A stretch of 45,543 nucleotides of DNA, taken from Candidatus Polarisedimenticolaceae bacterium (GTDB lineage: Bacteria > Pseudomonadota > Gammaproteobacteria > Chromatiales > Chromatiaceae). The position numbers were made by a program, and so were the translations under genes. This document shows positions 7,488 through 16,231 of this stretch, one piece after another (the first letter of the stretch is position 1; each line of letters begins with the position of its first letter). The notes beneath the pieces were generated by a model. That model was given only the letters and a program-made list of their open reading frames with translations. It made no database searches and was not told where the DNA came from. Location of the stretch: assembly GCA_021648685.1 (NCBI GenBank), contig JAKISI010000024.1, forward strand, positions 1 to 45,543, written 5' to 3'.

Positions 7488-9425
7488 ATGAAGGTCATGC
7501 GCCATTGGTATCTTGTTCTGATGGTCTTTATGGCCGTGCCGGCCCAGGCCGAGCTGATCGTCTTGTCATATCATGATGTTGGTGATCCTCATGATTATGA
7601 ATTGGGTGGCAGTGCGCTGGCTATGAGCACGGCAGATCTGGCCACACAGTTCTCCTGGCTCAAGGCTCATGATTACCAGGTTGTCAGTATCGATGATCTG
7701 CTGGCCGCCCAGGAGGGTCGCCGCCCGTTGCCGGAAAAGGCCATTCTGCTCACCTTCGATGATGGCTATCAGGGCATGTACAGGCGGGTTTTTCCACTGC
7801 TTAAGTTATTCAACTATCCGGCGGTGCTGGCGGTGATGGGGAAATGGCTGGAGGTACCTCCGGGTGAACTGGTTCCCTATGGTGCCAGATCGGTGCCCCG
7901 GGAATATTTTCTGACCTGGTCGCAGATTCGTGAAATGGTGGAGTCCGGGTTGGTGGAGATTGCCTCCCATAGCTATGACCTGCATCATGAGCTGCTCGCC
8001 AACCCCCAGGGTAATACAAGGCCCGCCGCCGTGACTCATGAATATGATCCGGACACCAGCAGCTATGAGGATGATGAGGCCTACCACGGGCGCATACGCA
8101 AGGATCTGGCACGCAGTGCCCAGCTGATCGAGCATGAGACAGGCCGCAAACCCCGAGCCATAGTCTGGCCCTACGGTGCTTACAATCGGGTAACCATCGA
8201 TATTGCCCGTGAACTGGGCATGCCCATCGCCATGAGCCTGGATGATGGCAAAAACAGCCTTCTCCGGCTGGATAATGTCCGGCGTATATTACTGGGCAAC
8301 AATGTCAATCTGGCCAATTTTGTCTGGTCAATCAACTACCGGGTCAAGCCTGGGCCTGAGCCGGTACGGGTCGCCCATGTTGATCTCGACTATCTCTATG
8401 ATCCTGACCCCGAGCGTCAGAATAAAAACCTCAGCCTTCTACTCGACCGCATCAAAGCACTCGGGGTCAATACAGTGTATCTGCAGGCCTTTGTCGATCC
8501 CGATGGTGATGGCAATGCCGATAGCCTCTATTTTCCCAACCGCCACCTGCCCATGCGGGCCGATCTGTTCAATCGTGTCTCCTGGCAATTAAAATCCCGT
8601 GTTGGGGTCGATGTTTATGCCTGGTTGCCGGTATTGGCCTATGATCTGCCGGCCGAACATCCTTTGGCCAAGGCCAGGGTGGCGGCCATGCCCCCGCGCC
8701 CTGCGAGCAAAGGGGGGTATCGGCGGCTTTCACCCTTCAATCAAGAGGCGCTGCGCCTCGTGGGCGACATCTATGAAGATCTTGCTAAGAATGCCCATAT
8801 TGCGGGCTTGTTGTTTCATGACGACGCCTATCTTAGTGATTTTGAGGATGCCAGCCCGTGGGCGCTGGCGGCCTATAAGGATTGGGGGTTGGGGGAGAGT
8901 GTCGATGAGATCCGCAACAATCCTGAGCAGTTCCAGCTGTGGAGCCGTCGTAAGACCGAGCAGCTAATAGCCTGGACCCAGGCCTTGGCAGAGCGAGCCA
9001 GGGTGTATAGCCCGGATCTCAAAACTGCACGCAATCTCTATGCCGCAGTGGTTATGAATCCACAGGCCGAGAGCTGGTTCGCCCAGTCCCTGGAGGTGTT
9101 TCTCGAGCATTATGACTATACTGCCGTGATGGCCATGCCCTATATGGAAAAGGCCAAGGATCCGGAGCGCTGGTTACGCCGGCTGGTGGATAAGGTCGCT
9201 GCTATCCCTGGTGCGTTGGATAAAACGGTTTTCGAGTTACAAAGTGTGAACTGGCGCAAGCGTGAGCCGTTGGATTCCGCTATTCTGGCTCGCCACATGA
9301 GGTTGCTGCTGCGCAATGGTGCGGCCAATTTCGGGTATTACCCAGAAGACTTCATCCGGGGGCACCCTGATCTGGATATTATTCGCCCCGCCATCTCCCT
9401 CGCCACTAAACCACAGGCGCCTTGA
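7488..9425 (+). CDS. pgaB: PgaB, PNAG N-deacetylase with C-terminal glycoside hydrolase-like domain
   Basis: 645 residues from ATG 7488 (MKVMRHWYLVLMVFM, signal peptide ending PAQA). An ATG at 7470 overlapping pgaA is the other choice. The NodB polysaccharide deacetylase domain spans about residues 25-285: SYHDVGDP, the metal/catalytic TFDDGY near 89-94, ASHSYDLHHE with the metal histidines, and WPYGAYN. From about 295 on (VAHVDLDYLYDPDPERQNKN) follows the second, hydrolase-like domain of PgaB that binds and cleaves PNAG. E. coli PgaB is a lipoprotein, but here no lipobox cysteine follows the signal, so the protein appears to be periplasmic and soluble. Its stop overlaps the start region of pgaC, so the genes are cotranscribed. 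Confidence 0.92.
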   Translation: MKVMRHWYLVLMVFMAVPAQAELIVLSYHDVGDPHDYELGGSALAMSTADLATQFSWLKAHDYQVVSIDDLLAAQEGRRPLPEKAILLTFDDGYQGMYRRVFPLLKLFNYPAVLAVMGKWLEVPPGELVPYGARSVPREYFLTWSQIREMVESGLVEIASHSYDLHHELLANPQGNTRPAAVTHEYDPDTSSYEDDEAYHGRIRKDLARSAQLIEHETGRKPRAIVWPYGAYNRVTIDIARELGMPIAMSLDDGKNSLLRLDNVRRILLGNNVNLANFVWSINYRVKPGPEPVRVAHVDLDYLYDPDPERQNKNLSLLLDRIKALGVNTVYLQAFVDPDGDGNADSLYFPNRHLPMRADLFNRVSWQLKSRVGVDVYAWLPVLAYDLPAEHPLAKARVAAMPPRPASKGGYRRLSPFNQEALRLVGDIYEDLAKNAHIAGLLFHDDAYLSDFEDASPWALAAYKDWGLGESVDEIRNNPEQFQLWSRRKTEQLIAWTQALAERARVYSPDLKTARNLYAAVVMNPQAESWFAQSLEVFLEHYDYTAVMAMPYMEKAKDPERWLRRLVDKVAAIPGALDKTVFELQSVNWRKREPLDSAILARHMRLLLRNGAANFGYYPEDFIRGHPDLDIIRPAISLATKPQAP

Positions 9426-9427
9426 GC

Positions 9428-10696
9428 ATGGAGCTGAATATTACCAACTACATTGCAGCTGCACTGATCTTTGTCTATTTTTATCCCCTGTGCATGGCCT
9501 ATGTCTGGATGATCGGGGCGCTGCAGTACTACGCCAAATGGGAAAGTGGTGGGTATGGCGGCTTCAATAACCCACCTGAGCTGCCGTCCTATCCGCCGGT
9601 CTCCCTCATTGTTCCCTGCCACAATGAAATGGACGTTATTGCGGAAACCGTTCAAATGTTGGATCGCCAAAAATACCCTCACTTTGAAATCATTGCCGTC
9701 AATGATGGTAGTACGGATCAAACAGCTGAGTTGCTTGAACAGCTGAGCAACCGTTATGCCAAACTGCGGGTGGTTCACCTGAATGATAATCAAGGCAAGG
9801 CCATGGCCTTGCGCATGGGGGCTTTGGCCTCTCCGAATGAATTTCTCATCTGTATTGATGGTGATACCCTGTTGGATGCCCACGCAACAACATGGATGAT
9901 GAAGCACTTTTTATCCGGGCCGCGGGTTGGTGCGGTAACCGGCAATCCCAGGGTGCGTACGCGCTCCACCCTCCTGGGTAAAATCCAGGTAGGCGAATTT
10001 TCTGCCATGGTGGGTCTGATCAAACGGGCACAGCGCATCTTTGGCCCTATCTTTACCATCTCAGGCGTGCTTGCAGGCTTCCGTAAATCGGCCTTACAAG
10101 AGGTAGATTACTGGAGCACTGATGCGATTACCGAAGATATTGATATTACCTGGAAGCTTCAGCTGCGTAACTGGGATGTCCGCTTCGAATCCAATGCAGT
10201 CTGTTGGATACTTATGCCCGAAACCTTTAGGGGGCTTTGGCGACAGCGCCTGCGCTGGGCCCAGGGCGGCATGGAGGTCTTTTGCAAAAATCTTCCCCGG
10301 GTTTGGCGCTGGCGTCATCACCGCATGTGGCTGCTGATGATGGAATACTTCATCAGCGTTATCTGGGCTTACACCGTCCTGGCATTAATACTGGCCTGGC
10401 TGGCGGTGCAGCTGCTACCGCAATTGCAGGGCATCGAGGTTCCACCCATGTTGCCAGGTGCACCTGGTGTAGCTCTGGGTCTGACTTGTCTGCTGCAATT
10501 TGCGGTGGGCCTCTTTCTTGACAGCCAATATGAAAAAGGTATCGGTAAATATTACTACTGGATGATCTGGTATCCCCTGGCATTCTGGCTGTTTAATGTA
10601 CTGACTGCAGTGGTGGGTGTGCCCAAGGCACTGTTCAGGCGCCGAAACAGGCGAGCCACCTGGGTCAGTCCGGATAGAGGAATAAGAAAGAGCTGA
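9428..10696 (+). CDS. pgaC: PgaC, PNAG synthase glycosyltransferase (GT2)
   Basis: 422 residues from ATG 9428. A TTG at 9422 overlapping the pgaB stop is possible. It is an inner-membrane processive GT2 enzyme that polymerises UDP-GlcNAc into beta-1,6-GlcNAc. The order is: N-terminal membrane helix (ITNYIAAALIFVYFYPLCMA), catalytic domain with VPCHNE, NDGSTD, the DGDT metal-binding motif, TEDIDITWKL carrying the general base, and the QRLRWAQGG (QxxRW) acceptor motif, then three or so C-terminal membrane helices. In E. coli its activity needs PgaD and c-di-GMP. Third gene of the operon. No strong ribosome binding site, consistent with coupling to pgaB. Confidence 0.94.
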   Translation: MELNITNYIAAALIFVYFYPLCMAYVWMIGALQYYAKWESGGYGGFNNPPELPSYPPVSLIVPCHNEMDVIAETVQMLDRQKYPHFEIIAVNDGSTDQTAELLEQLSNRYAKLRVVHLNDNQGKAMALRMGALASPNEFLICIDGDTLLDAHATTWMMKHFLSGPRVGAVTGNPRVRTRSTLLGKIQVGEFSAMVGLIKRAQRIFGPIFTISGVLAGFRKSALQEVDYWSTDAITEDIDITWKLQLRNWDVRFESNAVCWILMPETFRGLWRQRLRWAQGGMEVFCKNLPRVWRWRHHRMWLLMMEYFISVIWAYTVLALILAWLAVQLLPQLQGIEVPPMLPGAPGVALGLTCLLQFAVGLFLDSQYEKGIGKYYYWMIWYPLAFWLFNVLTAVVGVPKALFRRRNRRATWVSPDRGIRKS

Positions 10697-10838
10697 GCAG
10701 GATTAAGAATTTTAATTCACCCCTTTTTAAGGATTGCTTAAGAGATCCCTGGTAATTTGTGTGTATAATAAGTACCCGAGCAAAAACATAGGGTAAATGT
10801 CATCAGTGGGATGATGTTCGCAAAAGGGATGTACTGGC

Positions 10839-11333
10839 ATGAAGACAGCGGAAGAAACCCAAATCAATCCATTGATTATTGAAAACAGTCACCTTCAGGG
10901 CCCATTGCGTAAAATCAGCCAGCGGTTGATGACCCTGTTGCTCTGGATGTTCTGGTTCTATTTGATGCTGCCTATATTCGGTTTCTCTTCCTCGGCCTCT
11001 GAAGCCTTAATACCCTTTATCACGCCGCTTGATACAGAGGTTATTATTGGGTTGGCGGTCATTGTTGGGCTGATCATCGTCGGGCTGGGCTTATGGATGG
11101 GATTATGGGCTCAATACAATGTTTTTCTACATCGATTCAAGCAGCACAACAGGTGTGCTGATGTTGTCAGATCCTCCTCAGTAGCCAAGCACTTCCACGT
11201 TTCTCCGGTGGACTTGGCGGTTTGGCAACGTGAAAAACAGTTGCTCATCAAATGCTCTGAACAAGGCAGTGTTCAGAATGTAATGATATGTGAAAACAAA
11301 TGGGGGCATCCATTAGCCTGCCCTGTTCGATAA
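10839..11333 (+). CDS. pgaD: PgaD-like membrane subunit of PNAG synthase
   Basis: 164 residues. Two strongly hydrophobic helices (MTLLLWMFWFYLMLPIFGF near 31-49 and IIGLAVIVGLIIVGLGLWMG near 69-88) followed by YNVFLHRFKQHNR and a soluble tail with VSPVDLAVWQREKQL. That is the PgaD plan (two helices, short cytoplasmic tail, often with RxxxR near the end of helix two). E. coli PgaD is stabilised by PgaC when c-di-GMP binds both. An unusually long 142-bp gap separates it from pgaC, with a TATAAT at 10764-10769 but no good -35, so an internal promoter is possible but unproven. AAGGG lies upstream of the ATG. Confidence 0.85.
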   Translation: MKTAEETQINPLIIENSHLQGPLRKISQRLMTLLLWMFWFYLMLPIFGFSSSASEALIPFITPLDTEVIIGLAVIVGLIIVGLGLWMGLWAQYNVFLHRFKQHNRCADVVRSSSVAKHFHVSPVDLAVWQREKQLLIKCSEQGSVQNVMICENKWGHPLACPVR

Positions 11334-11441
11334 CCAAAACGCATCCCTGCTGTAGATAATATGGGGTTTTCAGGTTGTTTATCATTTTCCAGGCTGTGGT
11401 TTGTGGTGTAGGATGTGCGGTTTTCATTCAGGTTGCCAGCC

Positions 11442-12540
11442 ATGCAGGATCTAAACCAGATCACCAATAAAATCAGCGATTTACAGGGGCGCTCCGAGTC
11501 TCTTAGGGGGTATCTTTGACTTTGCTGAAAAGCAGGAGCAGCTGACAGAGGTTCTGCGGGAGCTGGAAGCCCCCGAGGTCTGGAATGACCCAGAACGCGC
11601 CCAGGCAATGGGCAGGGAACGTGCTGCACTGGAGGCGGTGGTGCTGACGCTGGAAGAGCTGCACACTGGGCTGAACGATGCCCGCGACCTGCTGGAAATG
11701 GCGGTTGAAGAGGGTGATGAAGAGACGGTCAACGCCGTTGTCGATGACCTGAACAGCTACGAAAAGCAGGTCTCAGAGCTGGAGTTCCGCCGCATGTTCT
11801 CTGGCGAGACAGACCCCTGTAGCGCCTTCCTTGATATTCAGGCAGGTTCTGGTGGTACTGAGGCGCAGGATTGGGCCGAGATGCTGCTGCGCATGTACCT
11901 GCGCTGGGGTGAACAGCATGAGTTTAAAACCGAGCTGATCGAGTGTTCGCCGGGTGATGTGGCAGGCATCAAAGGTGCGACCATCCACTTCAAAGGGGAT
12001 TATGCCTTCGGCTGGCTGCGCACCGAGATTGGCGTACACCGCTTGGTGCGCAAGTCACCGTTTGACTCTGGCAACCGCCGCCACACCTCCTTTGCTGCGG
12101 TCTTTGTTTCGCCCGAGATCGATGATGATATCGAGATCGAGATCAATCCGGCCGACCTGCGCATCGATGTCTACCGTGCCAGCGGGGCAGGAGGGCAGCA
12201 TGTGAACCGGACAGAATCCGCCGTGCGCATCACCCACCTGCCCACCAATACGGTGGTGCAGTGCCAGAATGACCGCTCCCAGCACAAGAACAAGGCTACT
12301 GCGATGAAGCAGCTCAAGGCCAAGCTTTATGAGCTGGAGATCCAGAAACGCAACGTCGATCAGCAGGCGGTGGAAGAGGGTAAATCCGATATTGGCTGGG
12401 GCAGTCAGATCCGCTCCTACGTGTTGGATCAGTCCCGCATCAAGGATCTGCGTACAGGTGTGGAGACCGGCAATACCCAGGCCGTTTTGGATGGCGGACT
12501 GGATCTATTCATTGAAGCCAGCTTGAAGAGCGGGCTGTAA
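11442..12540 (+). CDS. prfB: Peptide chain release factor 2, with programmed +1 frameshift
   Basis: RF2 recognises UGA and UAA at the ribosome. The gene starts at ATG 11442, reads 25 codons to an in-frame TGA (11517-11519), and continues in the +1 frame from GAC at 11518 to the stop at 12538-12540, giving 365 residues, the same length as E. coli RF2. The downstream part carries [12 protein letters not shown] with the SPF tripeptide that reads the stop codon, and [19 protein letters not shown] with the GGQ motif that triggers peptide hydrolysis. lysS follows 27 bp later, the usual prfB-lysS operon. Only the part from 11608 would be found by simple ORF calling. Confidence 0.97.
11505..11520 (+). 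promoter_or_regulatory. prfB autoregulatory +1 frameshift site
   Basis: AGGGGGTATCTTTGAC is the classic site: an internal Shine-Dalgarno-like AGGGGG, the slippery CTT, the in-frame TGA and a following C. When RF2 is scarce the ribosome pauses at TGA and the Leu-tRNA slips forward one base, making full-length RF2. Confidence 0.97.
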
Positions 12541-12567
12541 TTTTAATCGTTTAAAACCGAGTGATCT

Positions 12568-14061
12568 ATGACCGAACAGACCCAGGATGAAAACAAGCTG
12601 ATTGCACAGCGCCGCGCCAAACTGACGGAGCTGCGTGAAAAAGGGGTTGCCTTCCCCAATGATTTTCGCCGCAACACAGTTGCGGGTGAGCTGCTGGCAG
12701 AGTACAGCGAAAAAACGCCAGAGGAGCTGGAGGCATTGGGCATTCGGGTCTGTGTTGCCGGGCGTCTGATGAGCCGGCGGGTGATGGGCAAGGCCAGCTT
12801 TGCTCATTTGCAGGATATGTCTGGCCGTATCCAGCTCTTTGTGCAGCGGGACAATCTGCCTGAAGGAGTCTACCCGGATTTTAAAAAGGCGTGGGATGTG
12901 GGCGACATTCTGGGTGCTGAAGGGCAGGTCTTCAAGACCAAAACCAGAGAGCTGTCGATACGCTGTGACAGCATCCGCTTGCTGACCAAATCTCTGCGGC
13001 CACTGCCCGAAAAGTACCACGGACTGACTGACCAGGAGCAGCGCTACCGCCAGCGTTATGTTGATCTCATCATGAATGAGACGACCCGGGAGACCTTTCG
13101 TACCCGCACCCGCATGGTGCAGTACATCCGCAATTTTCTGAATGACCGCGACTTTCTGGAGGTGGAGACACCCATGATGCAGGCGGTGCCGGGTGGTGCA
13201 GCGGCACGCCCCTTTACCACCAAACACAATGCACTGGATATGGATCTGTTTCTGCGCATTGCCCCTGAACTCTATCTGAAGCGGCTGGTGGTCGGTGGTT
13301 TTGAGAAGGTCTATGAGATCAATCGAAACTTCCGCAATGAAGGGCTATCAACCCGTCACAACCCTGAATTTACCATGCTGGAGTTTTATGAGGCCTACAC
13401 TGATTATCAGGATTTGATGAATCTGACGGAAGAGATGCTGCGGGGCATGGCGGAAGAGGTTCTCGGCACTACCAGGGTGCAGTATCAGGGTGAAAGCTAT
13501 GACTTTGGCAGCCCTTTTATCCGCATGACAGTAAAAGAGGCGATCCTTAAATACAGGCCGGATATCAGCGAGGCGGATCTGGATGATCTGGATCGTGCGC
13601 GTGCTGTGGCAGAAAAGCTGGAGATACCACTGAAAGAGATCTACGGTCTGGGCAAGGTACAGATCGAGATCTTTGAGAAGGTGGCCGAGCATCGCCTGAT
13701 GAACCCCACCTTTATCACTGCCTACCCAACTGAGGTCTCACCGCTGGCGCGGCGCAATGATGATAACCCCTTTGTCACTGACCGCTTTGAGTTCTTTGTG
13801 GGTGGGCGTGAGATTGCCAATGGCTTCTCTGAGCTGAATGATGCAGAGGATCAGGCAGAGCGTTTCCAGCAGCAGCTAAATGAGCGTGCGGCCGGTGACG
13901 ACGAGGCGATGCATTTTGATGCAGACTATCTGCGTGCGCTAGAGCACGGCCTGCCACCAACGGCAGGGGAGGGGATAGGTATCGACCGGCTGGTGATGTT
14001 GTTTACCGACTCGCCATCAATCCGCGATGTGTTGCTGTTTCCTCACATGCGGGCTGAGTAA
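12568..14061 (+). CDS. lysS: Lysyl-tRNA synthetase, class II
   Basis: 497 residues, near the 505 of E. coli LysS. It charges tRNA-Lys using ATP. The N-terminal OB-fold anticodon-binding domain ([20 protein letters not shown], about 51-70) is followed by the class II catalytic core: motif 1 ([16 protein letters not shown]), motif 2 ([20 protein letters not shown]) and motif 3 ([20 protein letters not shown]). Cotranscribed with prfB. It ends 4 bases before the converging HDOD gene, with no clear terminator between them. Confidence 0.98.
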   Translation: MTEQTQDENKLIAQRRAKLTELREKGVAFPNDFRRNTVAGELLAEYSEKTPEELEALGIRVCVAGRLMSRRVMGKASFAHLQDMSGRIQLFVQRDNLPEGVYPDFKKAWDVGDILGAEGQVFKTKTRELSIRCDSIRLLTKSLRPLPEKYHGLTDQEQRYRQRYVDLIMNETTRETFRTRTRMVQYIRNFLNDRDFLEVETPMMQAVPGGAAARPFTTKHNALDMDLFLRIAPELYLKRLVVGGFEKVYEINRNFRNEGLSTRHNPEFTMLEFYEAYTDYQDLMNLTEEMLRGMAEEVLGTTRVQYQGESYDFGSPFIRMTVKEAILKYRPDISEADLDDLDRARAVAEKLEIPLKEIYGLGKVQIEIFEKVAEHRLMNPTFITAYPTEVSPLARRNDDNPFVTDRFEFFVGGREIANGFSELNDAEDQAERFQQQLNERAAGDDEAMHFDADYLRALEHGLPPTAGEGIGIDRLVMLFTDSPSIRDVLLFPHMRAE

Positions 14062-14065
14062 GGCT

Positions 14066-14905
14066 CTAAATCACAAACAGCTGTTCGACCTCTTCAATCT
14101 GCTCGGCAACGCCCTCAATTTCAATCACAGGCTCTTCCGGACTCAGGCCGATCTTGCGATACGCAGGTGCAAATGTGCACTCAGCCGGATTGGCTCTCCT
14201 GGCGGCCGCTGTATTGCATTCCAGGGTTGCCACCTGCACCAGATCAACATAATCAGCCTGCTCGCCGCTATCGTACTTCAGGTCGGCGCAGTGGGTCGGT
14301 ACTGCCACCAACGTGCCGGGGAAGTTCCAGGCCTGTAAGATTTGATGGCCAATGGTGGGTGCCAGATCGGCCAACAGGTTATCCAGCTGCTCCTCACTCC
14401 CTATCAGCTCTGGAAAATTCTCAGCCATGATGAGGATGGGCAGTGAGCCGATGTTATGGATCAGGCCGGCCAGCATGGCCTGATCCCGATCCAGATGCGA
14501 GGTCTGCTGCGCCAGCACCCGGCTGAGTGCAGCTACCTGGACACTCTCTTCCCACAGTTGGCGCAGGCGTTGATCCAGCTCTGAGGTGGTGGCTTGAAAG
14601 ATCTGCTTCATGGCCAGGTTGACCACCAGCGTTCTGACCATGCGGATGCCCAGCCGGGTGATGGCCAGCTGAACACTGTCAATAGCGACTCGTCCGCTGT
14701 AGAGCGGGCTGTTGGCAACCTGCAGAAGACGGGCTGAGAGTGCCGCATCGGTCGCCACCAGGTTGGCGATATCCTGTGCCGTAGTCTCATCCCGTTCAAC
14801 GGCATCGCGCACCTGAAGGGCAACCTCGGGCAGGGTGGGAAGCACGATGCTGTTATCTTTAATCGCGGCCTGCAGTTGTGCTAAAAAGGCTTCATTGGTG
14901 ATCAT
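14066..14905 (-). CDS. HDOD-domain protein
   Basis: 279 residues from ATG 14905, chosen because GGGAG lies 11 bases upstream; the in-frame GTG at 14914 sits too close to it. The region from about 13 to 210 is an HDOD domain (IVLPTLPEVALQVRDAVERD, ATDAALSARLLQVANSPLYS, LAGLIHNIGSLPILIMAENF). HDOD proteins resemble HD phosphodiesterases but lack the full metal site, and usually act in signalling (chemotaxis, c-di-GMP or stress circuits). No effector domain is fused. The last 40 residues are acidic (VIEIEGVAEQIEEVEQL). It stands alone and converges on lysS. Partner unknown. Confidence 0.85.
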   Translation of the reverse strand: MITNEAFLAQLQAAIKDNSIVLPTLPEVALQVRDAVERDETTAQDIANLVATDAALSARLLQVANSPLYSGRVAIDSVQLAITRLGIRMVRTLVVNLAMKQIFQATTSELDQRLRQLWEESVQVAALSRVLAQQTSHLDRDQAMLAGLIHNIGSLPILIMAENFPELIGSEEQLDNLLADLAPTIGHQILQAWNFPGTLVAVPTHCADLKYDSGEQADYVDLVQVATLECNTAAARRANPAECTFAPAYRKIGLSPEEPVIEIEGVAEQIEEVEQLFVI

Positions 14906-15034
14906 TGTTATCACTGCTCCCTGTCCCGGAAAATTTATAAATCATGTGCAATCTCATTTGTCTATTGATTCCACAGGAGATATTTTATCAATTGCCCGTA
15001 ATCACTGATATGGGACTCTTTCGGAAATTTCCCT

Positions 15035-15057
15035 CTTGTGCCCGCTTTTTGGGTAGT
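15035..15057 (-). repeat. Copy of the internal block of the 185-bp palindrome
   Basis: 23 bases on the minus strand (ACTACCCAAAAAGCGGGCAC and on) are identical to 4572-4594 inside the large palindrome. Similarity fades after that: the copy reads GAGGGAAATTTCCGAAAGAG where the other reads GCGGGACAGCCATTTCGGAG. The outer arms are absent here. It lies in the 216-bp gap between the two minus-strand genes (HDOD and ygfZ), which otherwise shows nothing. Confidence 0.7.
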
Positions 15058-15121
15058 GAAACCAGTATCTTGCGCCATCTTTGTGCAAATTTATGAAGTT
15101 TCCGGGCTATCTCTGTAACAA

Positions 15122-16156
15122 TCAGTCGGTAGCGAAAGCGTATGGCAGTGTACGAAGCTCCAGCTTTTCGCCCGCAGCATCCTTAAGGTGGATGTCATCA
15201 GCTTCAAAGCAGGGGGTCTGCACCATGACCAGCGCATCAAAGCCCCCTTCCGGGGCAGGCTGGGCATCCACCACCACACCTGCCGGTTTGCCGTGTGCCG
15301 CACTATGAGAGAATAGCTCATCACCCGCAGAGGGTTGCCGGTTTCTGTTGATATGAGCCAGATACATGCGGCGCTTCAGTGTCCCCCGATGCTGTGTACG
15401 GGCTACAACCTCCTGCCCACAGTAGCAACCCTTGCTGAAACTGATGCCATTGAGCAGCTGCATGTTGACCATCTGCGGTATAAAGGCCTCAACCGTAGCC
15501 GGGTAGATGGCGGGGATACCTGCGCGGATATCCTGCAGCGCCCAGAAGCGGGAGTTTGTTGGGGTTGCAACGGTGGCCAATGCCTCCCAGATTTTCTTAA
15601 TCGAGGGCTGCGGGCCAATGATCTCAAAGCGTGAAACGCCTCCCGGCAGCTGAACAATGGTGAGATCCCCGGCTTGTGCCACCGGCTGTGATGCTGTGGG
15701 CAGGTTGGGCAGGATCTGGCCAAGTTGCTCTCTGGCATGGCTCCCCACAAGCCCGATTCGGATCAGCTCATCGCTGGCATCAGTCAGCTTTACTGCGGCG
15801 CGAAAAACAAACATGGAGAGCCGTTTGAGCAGGGCAGGCAGTGTTGTGCCGGGTAGTTGAAAGAGCATCTCATCGTCACCACGATAAAAGAACCAGCCAT
15901 TGGCCAATATATGCCCCTTGGGGTTGCAGCAGGCACTGAGCTGGCACTGCTGCGTGGTCAGTGCAGTGATGTCATTGGTGAACTGCCCCTGTAGAAAATC
16001 GACGCTATCCTTGCCGGTAATGCGGATCAGCCCCAGGTGTGAGAGGTCACAGAGCGCACTCTCTGTAGCGGGTTGGCTCTGTTCAAAGCTGACCCAGCCG
16101 TCGTTAGTAATAGAGGCGGCATGGGATTCAAGAAATAGTTTCCAATCGTTGTGCAT
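15122..16156 (-). CDS. ygfZ: YgfZ, folate-binding protein for iron-sulfur enzyme maturation
   Basis: 344 residues. GcvT-like fold that binds tetrahydrofolate and helps assemble or repair Fe-S clusters in enzymes such as MiaB. The diagnostic motif K-G-C-Y-x-G-Q-E is present at 242-249 (SKGCYCGQEVVARTQHRG), with the essential cysteine at 244. The N-terminal part has LSHLGLIRITGKDSVDFLQG and CNPKGHILANGW, also family features. Starts at ATG 16156. A 75-bp gap to the divergent exonuclease gene suggests back-to-back promoters. No neighbours of related function. Confidence 0.94.
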   Translation of the reverse strand: MHNDWKLFLESHAASITNDGWVSFEQSQPATESALCDLSHLGLIRITGKDSVDFLQGQFTNDITALTTQQCQLSACCNPKGHILANGWFFYRGDDEMLFQLPGTTLPALLKRLSMFVFRAAVKLTDASDELIRIGLVGSHAREQLGQILPNLPTASQPVAQAGDLTIVQLPGGVSRFEIIGPQPSIKKIWEALATVATPTNSRFWALQDIRAGIPAIYPATVEAFIPQMVNMQLLNGISFSKGCYCGQEVVARTQHRGTLKRRMYLAHINRNRQPSAGDELFSHSAAHGKPAGVVVDAQPAPEGGFDALVMVQTPCFEADDIHLKDAAGEKLELRTLPYAFATD

Positions 16157-16231
16157 GATTTTGGCGGGGTAGTGAGTGATCCTCTATAATCGCATTAATT
16201 TTTTTCAAGGCAAAGCGGTGAATAGACCCCC

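Noticed and set aside
10734-10769. Promoter before pgaD (TTGCTT and TATAAT)
   Set aside because: Spacing of 24 bp is too long for sigma-70 and no extended -10 is present.
11442-11519. prfB read as a pseudogene because of an in-frame TGA
   Set aside because: The AGGGGG-CTT-TGA-C context is the known programmed frameshift site, and the joined product has normal RF2 length.
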